Assembly (NCBI GenBank): GCA_904501835.1
Contig: CAJGBW010000006.1
Location: 1-40,340, forward strand
Reading direction: 5' to 3'
DNA from: an uncultured Bacteroidales bacterium
GTDB taxonomy: Bacteria; Bacteroidota; Bacteroidia; Bacteroidales; UBA932
DNA: 40,340 bases
The notes under the pieces are model-generated. The model saw only the letters and a program-made list of their open reading frames with translations. It had not been told where the DNA came from and searched no databases. The translations under genes were made by a program, and so were the position numbers. How positions within the stretch are numbered: position 1 is the stretch's first letter; each line of letters starts with the position of its first letter. Positions 24,492 to 32,303 of the stretch are shown here, piece after piece.

Positions 24492-24506
24492 GATTTCGTA
24501 TCTTTG
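24474..24506 (+). promoter_or_regulatory. -33/-7 promoter for lepA
   Basis: TTG (24474-24476) and TATCTTTG (24499-24506) are separated by 22 bases. The ATG of lepA lies 19 bases after the -7 element. The segment 24474-24491 is shared with the divergent lipoprotein promoter. Confidence 0.6.
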
Positions 24507-24525
24507 CCGACGGAAAAAAGAGTTT

Positions 24526-26325
24526 ATGAGTACGAAGAAGTCACAAATTAGAAATTTTTGCATCATTGCGCACATCGACCACGGAAAAAGCACCCTGGCT
24601 GACAGAATGTTGGAAATCACCAGCACATTGACAGCGCGCGATATGGAAAACCAGGTGTTGGACTCGATGGACCTTGAGAAAGAAAAGGGCATTACCATCA
24701 AGAGCCACGCCATCCAAATGGATTACAAATACAAGGGAGAGGACTATATTCTCAACCTGATTGACACGCCGGGCCACGTTGACTTTTCGTACGAAGTTTC
24801 CCGCGCCATTGCCTCTTGCGAAGGTGCACTCTTGGTCGTAGATGCCACGCAAGGTATTCAGGCCCAGACCATTTCCAACCTCTACCTCGCCATTGAGCAC
24901 GACCTTGAAATCATTCCCGTCCTCAACAAAATTGACGTTGAATCGGCCATGCCCGAGGTAGTGACCGACCAAATTGTGGACTTGATTGGCTGCGATCCCG
25001 AAGACGTGCTCAAATGCTCCGCCAAGACCGGAGAGGGCGTCGAGGCTATTCTGGACGCGATTATCGAGAAAATCCCCGCCCCCAGTGGCGATGAAAACGC
25101 ACCGCTTCAAGCCCTTATTTTTGACTCCGTATTTAACTCCTTCCGCGGCATCATCGCCTACTTCAAGGTCGAACAAGGCAGCATACGCGTAGGCGACAAA
25201 GTCAAATTCTTCAACACCGGAAAGGAATATGTGGCCGACGAGGTGGGTGTACTGAAAATGAAACTCTGCCCGCGCGATGAAATCCCTTGTGGTAGCGTAG
25301 GTTACATTATCAGCGGCATCAAGACGGCCTCCGAAGTCAAAGTGGGTGACACCATTACCCTCATCAACAATCCCTGCGAAAAGGCCATCGAGGGCTTTGA
25401 AGAAGTGAAACCCATGTTGTTTGCCGGCTTGTATCCCGTAGAGACCGACCAATACGAAGAACTCCGCAGTTCGCTTGAGAAATTCCAGCTCAACGACGCC
25501 TCATTGGTGTTTGAGCCCGAGTCGTCTTTGGCTCTGGGATTTGGTTTCCGTTGTGGTTTCCTCGGCCTGCTGCACCTGGAAATCGTACAGGAGCGCCTGT
25601 TCCGCGAATTCGGCATGGACGTCATCACCACCGTGCCCAACGTGTCCTATAAAGTCTATACCACCCAAGGCGAGGTGCTGGATGTACACAACCCGTCCGG
25701 TATGCCTGCGCCGACCTTGATAGACCGCATTGAAGAGCCCTATATCCACGCCCAGATTATCAGCAAGACCGATTTCTACGGCCCCATCATGAAACTTTGT
25801 CTGGAAAAACGTGGCACCCTCAAAGGCCAGCACTACATCACGTCGGACCGTCTGGAACTGACCTACGAAATGCCTTTGTCTGAAATTGTATTTGATTTTT
25901 ATGACAAGCTCAAGAGCATTTCCAAGGGCTACGCATCCTTTGACTACCACCTTTGTGGTTTCAAAGAGTCCAAGCTCGTCAAATTGGATATTCTGCTCAA
26001 CGGTGAGCCCGCAGACGCCCTTTCTTCCTTGATTCACGCAGACCACGCGTATGATTTCGGTAGAAAAATCTGCGAAAAACTGCGCGAACTCATCCCGCGT
26101 CAGCAGTTTGACATTGCCATTCAGGCTGCCATCGGCGCCAAAATCATCGCCCGTGAAACCGTACGCCAGGTGCGTAAGGATGTGACCGCCAAATGTTATG
26201 GTGGTGATATTTCCCGTAAGCGTAAACTGCTCGAAAAGCAGAAACAGGGTAAGAAGAGAATGCGCCAGGTCGGTACGGTTGAAGTACCGCAAAGCGCCTT
26301 CATGGCCGTTCTGAAATTAGACTAA
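24526..26325 (+). CDS. lepA: Elongation factor 4 (LepA)
   Basis: LepA is a ribosome-dependent GTPase that helps initiation and recovery of stalled or back-translocated ribosomes. The 599 residues match the family. G1 is AHIDHGKST (residues 15-23), switch II is DTPGHVDFSYEVSRA, and G4 is NKID with AKTGEG following. The LepA C-terminal domain shows AIGAKIIARETVRQVRKDVT and CYGGDISRKRKLLEKQKQGK. It is monocistronic and converges on the DUF2723 gene with an 18-base gap. No terminator is visible there. Confidence 0.98.
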   Translation: MSTKKSQIRNFCIIAHIDHGKSTLADRMLEITSTLTARDMENQVLDSMDLEKEKGITIKSHAIQMDYKYKGEDYILNLIDTPGHVDFSYEVSRAIASCEGALLVVDATQGIQAQTISNLYLAIEHDLEIIPVLNKIDVESAMPEVVTDQIVDLIGCDPEDVLKCSAKTGEGVEAILDAIIEKIPAPSGDENAPLQALIFDSVFNSFRGIIAYFKVEQGSIRVGDKVKFFNTGKEYVADEVGVLKMKLCPRDEIPCGSVGYIISGIKTASEVKVGDTITLINNPCEKAIEGFEEVKPMLFAGLYPVETDQYEELRSSLEKFQLNDASLVFEPESSLALGFGFRCGFLGLLHLEIVQERLFREFGMDVITTVPNVSYKVYTTQGEVLDVHNPSGMPAPTLIDRIEEPYIHAQIISKTDFYGPIMKLCLEKRGTLKGQHYITSDRLELTYEMPLSEIVFDFYDKLKSISKGYASFDYHLCGFKESKLVKLDILLNGEPADALSSLIHADHAYDFGRKICEKLRELIPRQQFDIAIQAAIGAKIIARETVRQVRKDVTAKCYGGDISRKRKLLEKQKQGKKRMRQVGTVEVPQSAFMAVLKLD

Positions 26326-26342
26326 AGCATCAAGAAGCGGGG

Positions 26343-29300
26343 TTAAGCCGCCTCATCACTACCATAGCCCGTGGCAAGTTCGATGACTCCGTTGATCATC
26401 GACTCGCCACGTTCTTTTTGACCATATTTCTTAAGGATATTACCCAGATTGATTCCCAGATGTGCCAGCGTCTCGAAATTGTCGTAGGCATAATCCGCAT
26501 AGGAACCGAAGAAGTTGAGTGACACCATCAACTGGGCATAGAAACGCTCTGCAATATCCAACGCTTTATCATCGGCGCCCAATTTGAGATATAGCTCAAT
26601 GATATCACACACCATCAACTCGTTGGAAAATCCTAAATAATTGACATCCAAGGGGAAATTCGCCTCAGGAACATTTTCCATACAACGGTCGAGTATTTGT
26701 AGCGCTCTGTCATTCCACAGCCTTTCCTGCTCTGGATTATCCTTGTGAAGGGCCGCCTCCTGAAGCATTTTCTTGGTAACATTGACATGGAGCATACGCT
26801 GACTCATCACACCCATAAAGGTATAATAGTTCTGATAATCCACAAACCAATCGGTGCGTTTGATAGCGTCCCACTTGAAGACCTGAGTCATCTTATGATA
26901 CAAATCCTCCGGATCAGCAAAACCGATTTGAGACATACTCATCTTGTTCTTAATCGGCACAAAACGGAATGAGAAGCCATCGTACATCAAATACTCCTTG
27001 ATGCCGATATTGAGGTCACCGCCCATACTCAACAAATTGATCGGGCGATCCCACTGATAATTGCTCAACAAATCCAGCATAAACAACTCGGGCTTGCTCA
27101 AATAATCCTTGTCCTTGGACATGGTCAGCACAATCTCATCGGGAATCTGGTCAGCATATTTTGCATCCAGAATACCATATTTGATGACATTTTCCTTATT
27201 GACCGGAATGCTGATTTTACGAGACCAGATAAAGTCTGCCTTGCGCCCGCTGCCCAAAGGAACTTTGTATTTAGGGTCACGGAACACAGCCATCACATCC
27301 GAAATAGGACGGACAACATCGGACTTATCATAAATATAGACAAACTCATTGGTGCCATACAGATATTGACTCAAGCCCACTTTCAAATCCAAAGGCTTGG
27401 ACTCGTTGCAAGCGTATTTCATCTGGTCGATATGCCAGTCTGTACCCAAAAGCGAGGTGTTGCAGATGCGGACATCGGTACGGATACCCTCAACCTCCTG
27501 TGCATACCACAAAGGGAAGGTGTCATTGTCGCCATGCGTAACCAAAATACCATTCGGCCCCACGGAATTGAGGTAGTTTTGAGCGATTTCCACCGCCGTC
27601 TTACGATTGCTTCGGTCATGGTCATCCCAATTCTCCACCGCCATCAGAGTCGGCACGGACAAGCAGCACAGACAGACTGCGGCCGCCATCACAGCGGGCG
27701 GAACAACGGTTTTTACGCGACGGAGCGAAGACCAGATGGCCGCCACCGCCATACCAATCCATATAGAAAAGGCATAGAAAGAGCCAGCGTAGGCATAGTC
27801 ACGTTCGCGCACCTGAAAAGGAGGCTGATTGAGGTAAATCACGATGGCGATACCCGTCATAAAGAAGAGAAGGAAAGTCAGCCAAAAGCCCCTCTTGTCA
27901 CGACCGAATTGGAAGAATAGTCCCAACAAGCCCAACAGCAAAGGCAAGAAATAGTAATGGTTTTTTCCTTTATTGTTTTTCAAATAATCGGGCGCATCAC
28001 TTTGGTCTCCCAAACGCAACTCATCCAAGAACGAAATGCCGCTCTCCCAGTTTCCGAGGAAGATTTCTCCGGGAGAAGGGCTGTGGAAATAATTCTGTCG
28101 TCCTACGAAATTCCACATAAAATAGCGGCCATACATCCACCCCAACTGATAGTCGAAGAAGAAATGCAGGTTCTGCGCGAAAGTCGGCTTGCGATGCTCG
28201 GCGCCTTTGACGCGGATGCCGCCATTATCCATATAGGCTTGGTAGAAACGAACATATTTAGGATCATTGCCATTCCACATACGCGGGAAAAGCATTTTGC
28301 CGGCAGACTCATATTCAATCTCACCCGGACCCTCGGCGTGGATATATTTGCCATCCATCGGCGCCCAATATTTCGTGCCGACCACATCGTAAGGAGCATC
28401 AAAATACTGTCCGTAAAGCAGAGGAGAACTTCCGTATTGTTCGCGACCTAAATAACGCACCAGGGTAAACGGATTGTCAGGCTGATACTCGTTGGTAGGC
28501 GTCTTGACGGAAGAACGGATGATACAAATGGAGAAAATGGAAAATCCGATAACGATGGTCGTCAGACAAAGCAAAGCCGTGTGGATAAACACTTTCTTGT
28601 GCTTGTAGGTATAGAAGATGCCCCAAAAGCAAAGTCCCATCAAGAGGAACACAAAGAACGCGGCTCCGACATTGTACGGACAGCCCAGTGTATTGACAAA
28701 GAAAAGGTCAAAATAAGCCGCAGCCTTGGGCAAATAAGGGATAATCAAAAAGAGAATCAACGCCAAAATCACCACAGACTGTAAAAACACGCCGAGAATC
28801 TGTTTGGCCGTAAAGCTCTGATTTTCCTTTTTCCTATAATAATATAGAAATACCAGACAGGGAATGGTCAAAAGATTGAGCAAATGCACCCCAATAGACA
28901 AGCCCATCAAGAAACTGATCAGCACAATCCAGCGGTTGGCATAAGGCTCATCTGCTTGCTCATACCATTTTGTCATTGCCCAGAATACCATTGCGGTAAA
29001 GAGCGAGGACATCGCGTACACCTCTCCCTCAACGGCCGAGAACCAGAATGTATCGGAAAAACAGTATGCCAAGGCACCCACCAGACCGGAACCGCAGATA
29101 ACAAGAATCTGCGCCAAGGAATAATCCGACAGCTCTTGGGTCTGACCCTCTTTGGTCTGACCCTCTTTGGCAGCGCCCTCTTTCGCTACGCCTTCTTTCG
29201 CTACGCCAGGCACCAGTCTTTTCACCAAAAAGACAATAGTCAGATAGAGGAAAAAGATGGTCAGCGCCGAACAAAGCGCACTCATCACATTGATGGCAAT

Positions 29301-29522
29301 AGCCGCACCGGCTCCATCAGTAAACATCGTGAAGAAACGGCCAATCAGCTGGAACACAGGGTTTCCGGGAGGGTGTCCCACTTCCAACTTGTAAGATGAG
29401 GCGATAAACTCACCGCAATCCCAAAAAGAAGCCGACGGTTCAATGGTCAGCAGATAGGTAACGGCCGACACCACAAAAGCGAGAGCGGCAGAAATCCTAT
29501 TGTATAGGTTGAATTTTTTCAT
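26343..29522 (-). CDS. DUF2723 large membrane protein (GT-C-type fold)
   Basis: This 1059-residue multi-pass membrane protein is of the DUF2723 family, a Bacteroidota-enriched group with a protein O-mannosyltransferase-like (GT-C) topology. The N-terminal signature PSASFWDCGEFIASSYKLEV followed by GHPPGNPVFQLIGRFF carries the conserved Asp/Glu near the first periplasmic loop. About a dozen helices follow, then a soluble C-terminal part (about 640-1059) that begins near GILVTHGDNDTFPLWYAQ and ends in helical repeats. Residues 106-130 are an inserted tandem pentapeptide (GVAKE twice, GAAKE, GQTKE, GQTQE). ATG 29522 is used rather than GTG 29528. Its sugar donor and target are unknown. Confidence 0.88.
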   Translation of the reverse strand: MKKFNLYNRISAALAFVVSAVTYLLTIEPSASFWDCGEFIASSYKLEVGHPPGNPVFQLIGRFFTMFTDGAGAAIAINVMSALCSALTIFFLYLTIVFLVKRLVPGVAKEGVAKEGAAKEGQTKEGQTQELSDYSLAQILVICGSGLVGALAYCFSDTFWFSAVEGEVYAMSSLFTAMVFWAMTKWYEQADEPYANRWIVLISFLMGLSIGVHLLNLLTIPCLVFLYYYRKKENQSFTAKQILGVFLQSVVILALILFLIIPYLPKAAAYFDLFFVNTLGCPYNVGAAFFVFLLMGLCFWGIFYTYKHKKVFIHTALLCLTTIVIGFSIFSICIIRSSVKTPTNEYQPDNPFTLVRYLGREQYGSSPLLYGQYFDAPYDVVGTKYWAPMDGKYIHAEGPGEIEYESAGKMLFPRMWNGNDPKYVRFYQAYMDNGGIRVKGAEHRKPTFAQNLHFFFDYQLGWMYGRYFMWNFVGRQNYFHSPSPGEIFLGNWESGISFLDELRLGDQSDAPDYLKNNKGKNHYYFLPLLLGLLGLFFQFGRDKRGFWLTFLLFFMTGIAIVIYLNQPPFQVRERDYAYAGSFYAFSIWIGMAVAAIWSSLRRVKTVVPPAVMAAAVCLCCLSVPTLMAVENWDDHDRSNRKTAVEIAQNYLNSVGPNGILVTHGDNDTFPLWYAQEVEGIRTDVRICNTSLLGTDWHIDQMKYACNESKPLDLKVGLSQYLYGTNEFVYIYDKSDVVRPISDVMAVFRDPKYKVPLGSGRKADFIWSRKISIPVNKENVIKYGILDAKYADQIPDEIVLTMSKDKDYLSKPELFMLDLLSNYQWDRPINLLSMGGDLNIGIKEYLMYDGFSFRFVPIKNKMSMSQIGFADPEDLYHKMTQVFKWDAIKRTDWFVDYQNYYTFMGVMSQRMLHVNVTKKMLQEAALHKDNPEQERLWNDRALQILDRCMENVPEANFPLDVNYLGFSNELMVCDIIELYLKLGADDKALDIAERFYAQLMVSLNFFGSYADYAYDNFETLAHLGINLGNILKKYGQKERGESMINGVIELATGYGSDEAA

Positions 29523-29540
29523 AATCACTTAAATAGCCCA

Positions 29541-29548
29541 CAAAGGTA
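29541..29548 (-). promoter_or_regulatory. -7 promoter element for the DUF2723 gene
   Basis: On the minus strand this reads TACCTTTG (TAnnTTTG), 18 bases before the ATG at 29522. No -33 TTG is clear. Confidence 0.4.
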
Positions 29549-29618
29549 CAAAAAAATCCTATCGGAAAATTCACTCTCCCCTTTAACTTTCCTTTACTTT
29601 TCGCGTCAAAAGCCTGCT

Positions 29619-30053
29619 ATGAAGAAATCACAGATAGAAAATTGGCTTGAGACAGACGGCAAAAAATGCCCTTACGGGGTCCCCGACAACTATTTCGAGG
29701 ACTTTCAAGCTCGTATGAACACCCTGAGCGCTCGCCAGGAAAAAGACAGCCGTGTCATTCCTGCAAGTCGCTGGATGCGCGTAAAACCTTATATCGCCAT
29801 GGCGGCCTCCTTCCTGATTTTGGTAAGTTTGGGTGGCTTTATCTTAAAGAGTGTAACCCCTCATGCGGAATTCAGCGAAGAAGAATTGTTGGCCTATGAG
29901 TTTGACATCGTGCCCCAGGATGATATGGAAGAAATCTATGCGTGGGACGAAGGCGAGACGGACGAGTGGAGTGAAAATGATATTTTGACCTATCTTGAAG
30001 AGTCTCAACTTGATTTAGATTTGATTTACGAATATTTAGATAACGAAGAATAG
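29619..30053 (+). CDS. Single-pass membrane protein, anti-sigma-like
   Basis: This 144-residue protein has a cytosolic N-terminus (about 1-50, with CPYGVPDNYFEDFQARM), one transmembrane helix (about 54-72, YIAMAASFLILVSLGGFIL) and an acidic C-terminus rich in Asp/Glu. In Bacteroidales this kind of protein commonly lies between an ECF sigma gene and a Spy-like gene and is proposed to act as anti-sigma factor. Here the Spy-like gene follows by one base but the sigma gene is missing. The only ECF sigma factor in the window is at 16153-16692. Anti-sigma function is inferred from context and topology. Confidence 0.7.
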   Translation: MKKSQIENWLETDGKKCPYGVPDNYFEDFQARMNTLSARQEKDSRVIPASRWMRVKPYIAMAASFLILVSLGGFILKSVTPHAEFSEEELLAYEFDIVPQDDMEEIYAWDEGETDEWSENDILTYLEESQLDLDLIYEYLDNEE

Positions 30054-30054
30054 T

Positions 30055-30540
30055 ATGAAGAAGTTGATTATTGCAAGTCTTACTTGCCTGTTTATTTGCT
30101 CTATGAGCGTGCAAGCCCAATCGAAAAAAGAGAATTTCGAAAATTGGAGAGAGAAGATGAAAGCAGAAAAAGTGGCCTTCATTACTTCTTATGTGGATTT
30201 AACGGTAGAGGAGGCGCAAAATTTCTGGCCGATTTACAACGAGATTGAGAAAAAGAAAGACGGCCTGGCCCGCAAAGAGCGCCAAGCCTATCACAAATTG
30301 AACAAGGCGATTGAAAGCAACAATGAAAAAGACATTCAAACTTGCTTGAAAGCCTATATTGACGCCGCTGATGACAACCAAAGAGATTTGGAAGAGGATT
30401 ATGAGCAGCTTTGCAAAGTTCTCCCCGAGAAAAAAGTAGCCAAATTAATGGTTGCAGAAGAAAAATTCCGTCATCAGCAAATCGGTCGCCTGCGCCATCA
30501 CAGGGGAAACAACAACGCGCGAAAGGGAAATCAGAAATAA
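30055..30540 (+). CDS. Spy/CpxP-like periplasmic protein
   Basis: This 161-residue exported protein has the signal MKKLIIASLTCLFICSMSVQAQ (first 20 residues hydrophobic, cleavage after AQ). The mature part is helical, with the LTVEEAQNFWPIYNEIEKKK pattern (an LTxxQ-like element), and a basic tail (RHHRGNNNARKGNQK). Relatives of Spy and CpxP bind unfolded periplasmic proteins and modulate envelope stress signals. It starts one base after the anti-sigma-like gene. Its end overlaps the 3' end of the convergent PAP2 gene by 10 bases. Confidence 0.82.
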   Translation: MKKLIIASLTCLFICSMSVQAQSKKENFENWREKMKAEKVAFITSYVDLTVEEAQNFWPIYNEIEKKKDGLARKERQAYHKLNKAIESNNEKDIQTCLKAYIDAADDNQRDLEEDYEQLCKVLPEKKVAKLMVAEEKFRHQQIGRLRHHRGNNNARKGNQK

Positions 30541-31673
30541 AATCCTGCGCTATATCCCAAGATAAAGCTCGCTAGAAAGCCTTGCTCTTTTTGGATCTTA
30601 AAGGTTTCAAATTCGGCAAAGGCTTTTATTTTGAAAGCACCCCCCGTAATAAAGTTGGCGGAAACACCCAAATCCAGGTCTGCGCCTACTTCCTTTTGGT
30701 GCCAATTCGCACCTATCATCGCATAGGCCTCTGTCTCAAACCATTCTGTCACAGCCAGCGACCAATACGAACCGACAAGGGCATTGTAGATATTGAAGCT
30801 ATCGGAGTTCTGGTAAGTGAGAGATTGCGCTCCCAAACGCACTTTGAGGCCCGCACTCATCGGAATGGTGCCTTCCGCTCCGGGAAGGGTGGAACCCAAA
30901 GCCCCACGCGTCCACGGCAATTCTGCCTGAATCGCCGCCAATCCTCCGCGATACGGGCGTGTAGATGCGTCCAATTCCTCTTGCGGTCCCAAAATAAAAC
31001 GACGGCCATAGAGCCATTCTACCGTATAATAATCGTTTGCGGCAGGGTTGTAATGGGTGTGGGCATGGGGGTCAAATTTATGGCAACGCCCCTTGTCTTT
31101 CCAGATTAAATCTCCCAGAAAATAGCCCAACTCCACGCTGGCAATACCGAGGACGGCTCCGGCAAAAGTATCGCTCATCCAATGCCAATTACTCACCACG
31201 CGCTGGGTCGCTGTCACCATCGCCATGGTATAACCGGCAATACTAATCCAGGGGCTATACCATCCATATTCCTTGTGTAGGATATGCGCGGCTGTAAAGG
31301 CCGTAGTGGAGTGCCCGGATGGAAAGGATTTTGTATCCAACTGATTGGGCCGTTCGCGTTTGACGAGCACCTTCAATCCTCGGGACACACCGGTGCTGAT
31401 CAATGCTGAAATAGCCGTTGAGGAAAGCATTCGACCCCAATTGTTACGGGTGGGAACGCCAAAAGCCTTCAGGGTGGGAAGCATTATGGCGGCGCCGTAT
31501 TGAACATAATCGCCATACGTTCCGGTAAAAGTAGGAAAGGCATTTTGGCGGATAGACCAGATATCGGTGTCAAAACTATGCTTCATTCCACCAATCGCCC
31601 CTTGTTCGAAAGACATTTCTGACGAGAGGGTCAGCAATAAACCAAGCAAACAGAGTTTTCTTAAAAATCGCAT
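30531..31673 (-). CDS. PAP2-family phosphatase with outer-membrane-like C-terminus
   Basis: This 380-residue exported protein has a PAP2 phosphatidic-acid/undecaprenyl-diphosphate phosphatase-type domain (about 80-190). The three motifs are present: KVLVKRERP (K-x6-RP), the segment FPSGHSTTAF, and QRVVSNWHWMSD (R-x5-H-x3-D). After residue about 240 the sequence changes to amphipathic strands (LKVRLGAQSLTYQ, FETEAYAMIGANW, FLASFILGYSAGFYF) that look like a beta-barrel tail. The substrate is not known. ATG 31673 is used; the longer frame would start at TTG 31679. No promoter element is clear, since the upstream DNA is the GC-rich repeat tract. Confidence 0.85.
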   Translation of the reverse strand: MRFLRKLCLLGLLLTLSSEMSFEQGAIGGMKHSFDTDIWSIRQNAFPTFTGTYGDYVQYGAAIMLPTLKAFGVPTRNNWGRMLSSTAISALISTGVSRGLKVLVKRERPNQLDTKSFPSGHSTTAFTAAHILHKEYGWYSPWISIAGYTMAMVTATQRVVSNWHWMSDTFAGAVLGIASVELGYFLGDLIWKDKGRCHKFDPHAHTHYNPAANDYYTVEWLYGRRFILGPQEELDASTRPYRGGLAAIQAELPWTRGALGSTLPGAEGTIPMSAGLKVRLGAQSLTYQNSDSFNIYNALVGSYWSLAVTEWFETEAYAMIGANWHQKEVGADLDLGVSANFITGGAFKIKAFAEFETFKIQKEQGFLASFILGYSAGFYF

Positions 31674-31689
31674 AGACAATACTTTTTCG

Positions 31690-31920
31690 TAAACACGCCG
31701 TCGGGGCGAGACCTTTTGCGAGCCTTTCGCAAAGGCGCCGTCGGGGCGCGCAAGGCGCGTTTGGGGCGCAGAGCGGTCGTTTGGCCGCAGGGCGCGTTTG
31801 GGCTCGCAAGGCGCGTTTGGCCGCAGGGCTGTGCGCTTTTGGACCGCAAGGCGGTCGCAGGCTCGCTGTGCGCTTTTGGACGCGCAAGTCGCGTTTGGCG
31901 AGGGCTCGCACTCTAGCGGC
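31690..31920. repeat. GC-rich intergenic repeat tract
   Basis: This 316-base gap (31674-31995) has no gene. It is much richer in G+C than its flanks and is made of degenerate direct repeats: CGCCGTCGGGGCG at 31697 and 31737, CGCAAGGCGCGTTTGG near 31749 and 31805, and CGTTTGGCCGCAGGGC near 31778 and 31815. CTGTGCGCTTTTGGAC occurs near 31829 and 31866. A near-perfect inverted repeat (CCTTTTGCGA and TCGCAAAGG) lies at about 31711-31734. Both strands hold open frames of Arg/Ala-rich codons, which look like by-products of composition. Confidence 0.65.
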
Positions 31921-31941
31921 GGCGAAGTTAAGAAATTTTGT

Positions 31942-31949
31942 TATCTTTG
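31942..31949 (+). promoter_or_regulatory. -7 promoter element for the small basic protein
   Basis: TATCTTTG is an exact TAnnTTTG match 47 bases before the ATG at 31996. The -33 region falls in the GC-rich tract and shows no TTG. Confidence 0.45.
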
Positions 31950-31995
31950 TCAAAGAATCGTCCTTATCTCATTGATTCTCCACGCAAAAGAGGGT

Positions 31996-32280
31996 ATGAA
32001 AAAGAAATTCAACATACGCAAACGCAGCCCGAAGAAAGGCAATATCCGCAACAACAAGCCCTTACTGTCGGACTCTTCCGTTGTCTTCCGCAATTTAGGT
32101 TTTATCTATGAACGTAGCGGATATAGCTGGCTGGACCGTTTTGTCCTCAACCGCAAGCATAAAAAAGCGCTTAAAAAGGCGGCGAAGCAGCAACTGACCA
32201 TCGTTGCCCAGGGAGAGCGCACCGCCAAAGACCTCCACAAATACTACCGCGTGGAGGAAACTCAAATCGTCATTCGCTAA
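31996..32280 (+). CDS. Small basic protein of unknown function
   Basis: This 94-residue, very basic protein begins MKKKFNIRKRSPKKGNIRNN. It has a second basic stretch at about 52-67 (NRKHKKALKKAAKQQL). I do not recognise the family. It could be a nucleic-acid-binding protein or ribosome-associated factor, by composition alone. ATG 31996 follows a TAnnTTTG element and gives a leader of about 40 bases. The open frame extends upstream into the GC-rich repeats, but that part is not coding. Confidence 0.55.
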   Translation: MKKKFNIRKRSPKKGNIRNNKPLLSDSSVVFRNLGFIYERSGYSWLDRFVLNRKHKKALKKAAKQQLTIVAQGERTAKDLHKYYRVEETQIVIR

Positions 32281-32303
32281 AAGATTTCCACACAAACCCT
32301 ATT

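Noticed and set aside
24541..26292. Two minus-strand open frames within lepA
   Set aside because: They lie wholly inside the highly conserved lepA gene and have no identifiable domain.
31576..31995. Arg/Ala-rich open frames on both strands across the GC-rich tract
   Set aside because: They arise from repetitive GC-rich composition, overlap the PAP2 start or promoter elements, and contain no domain.
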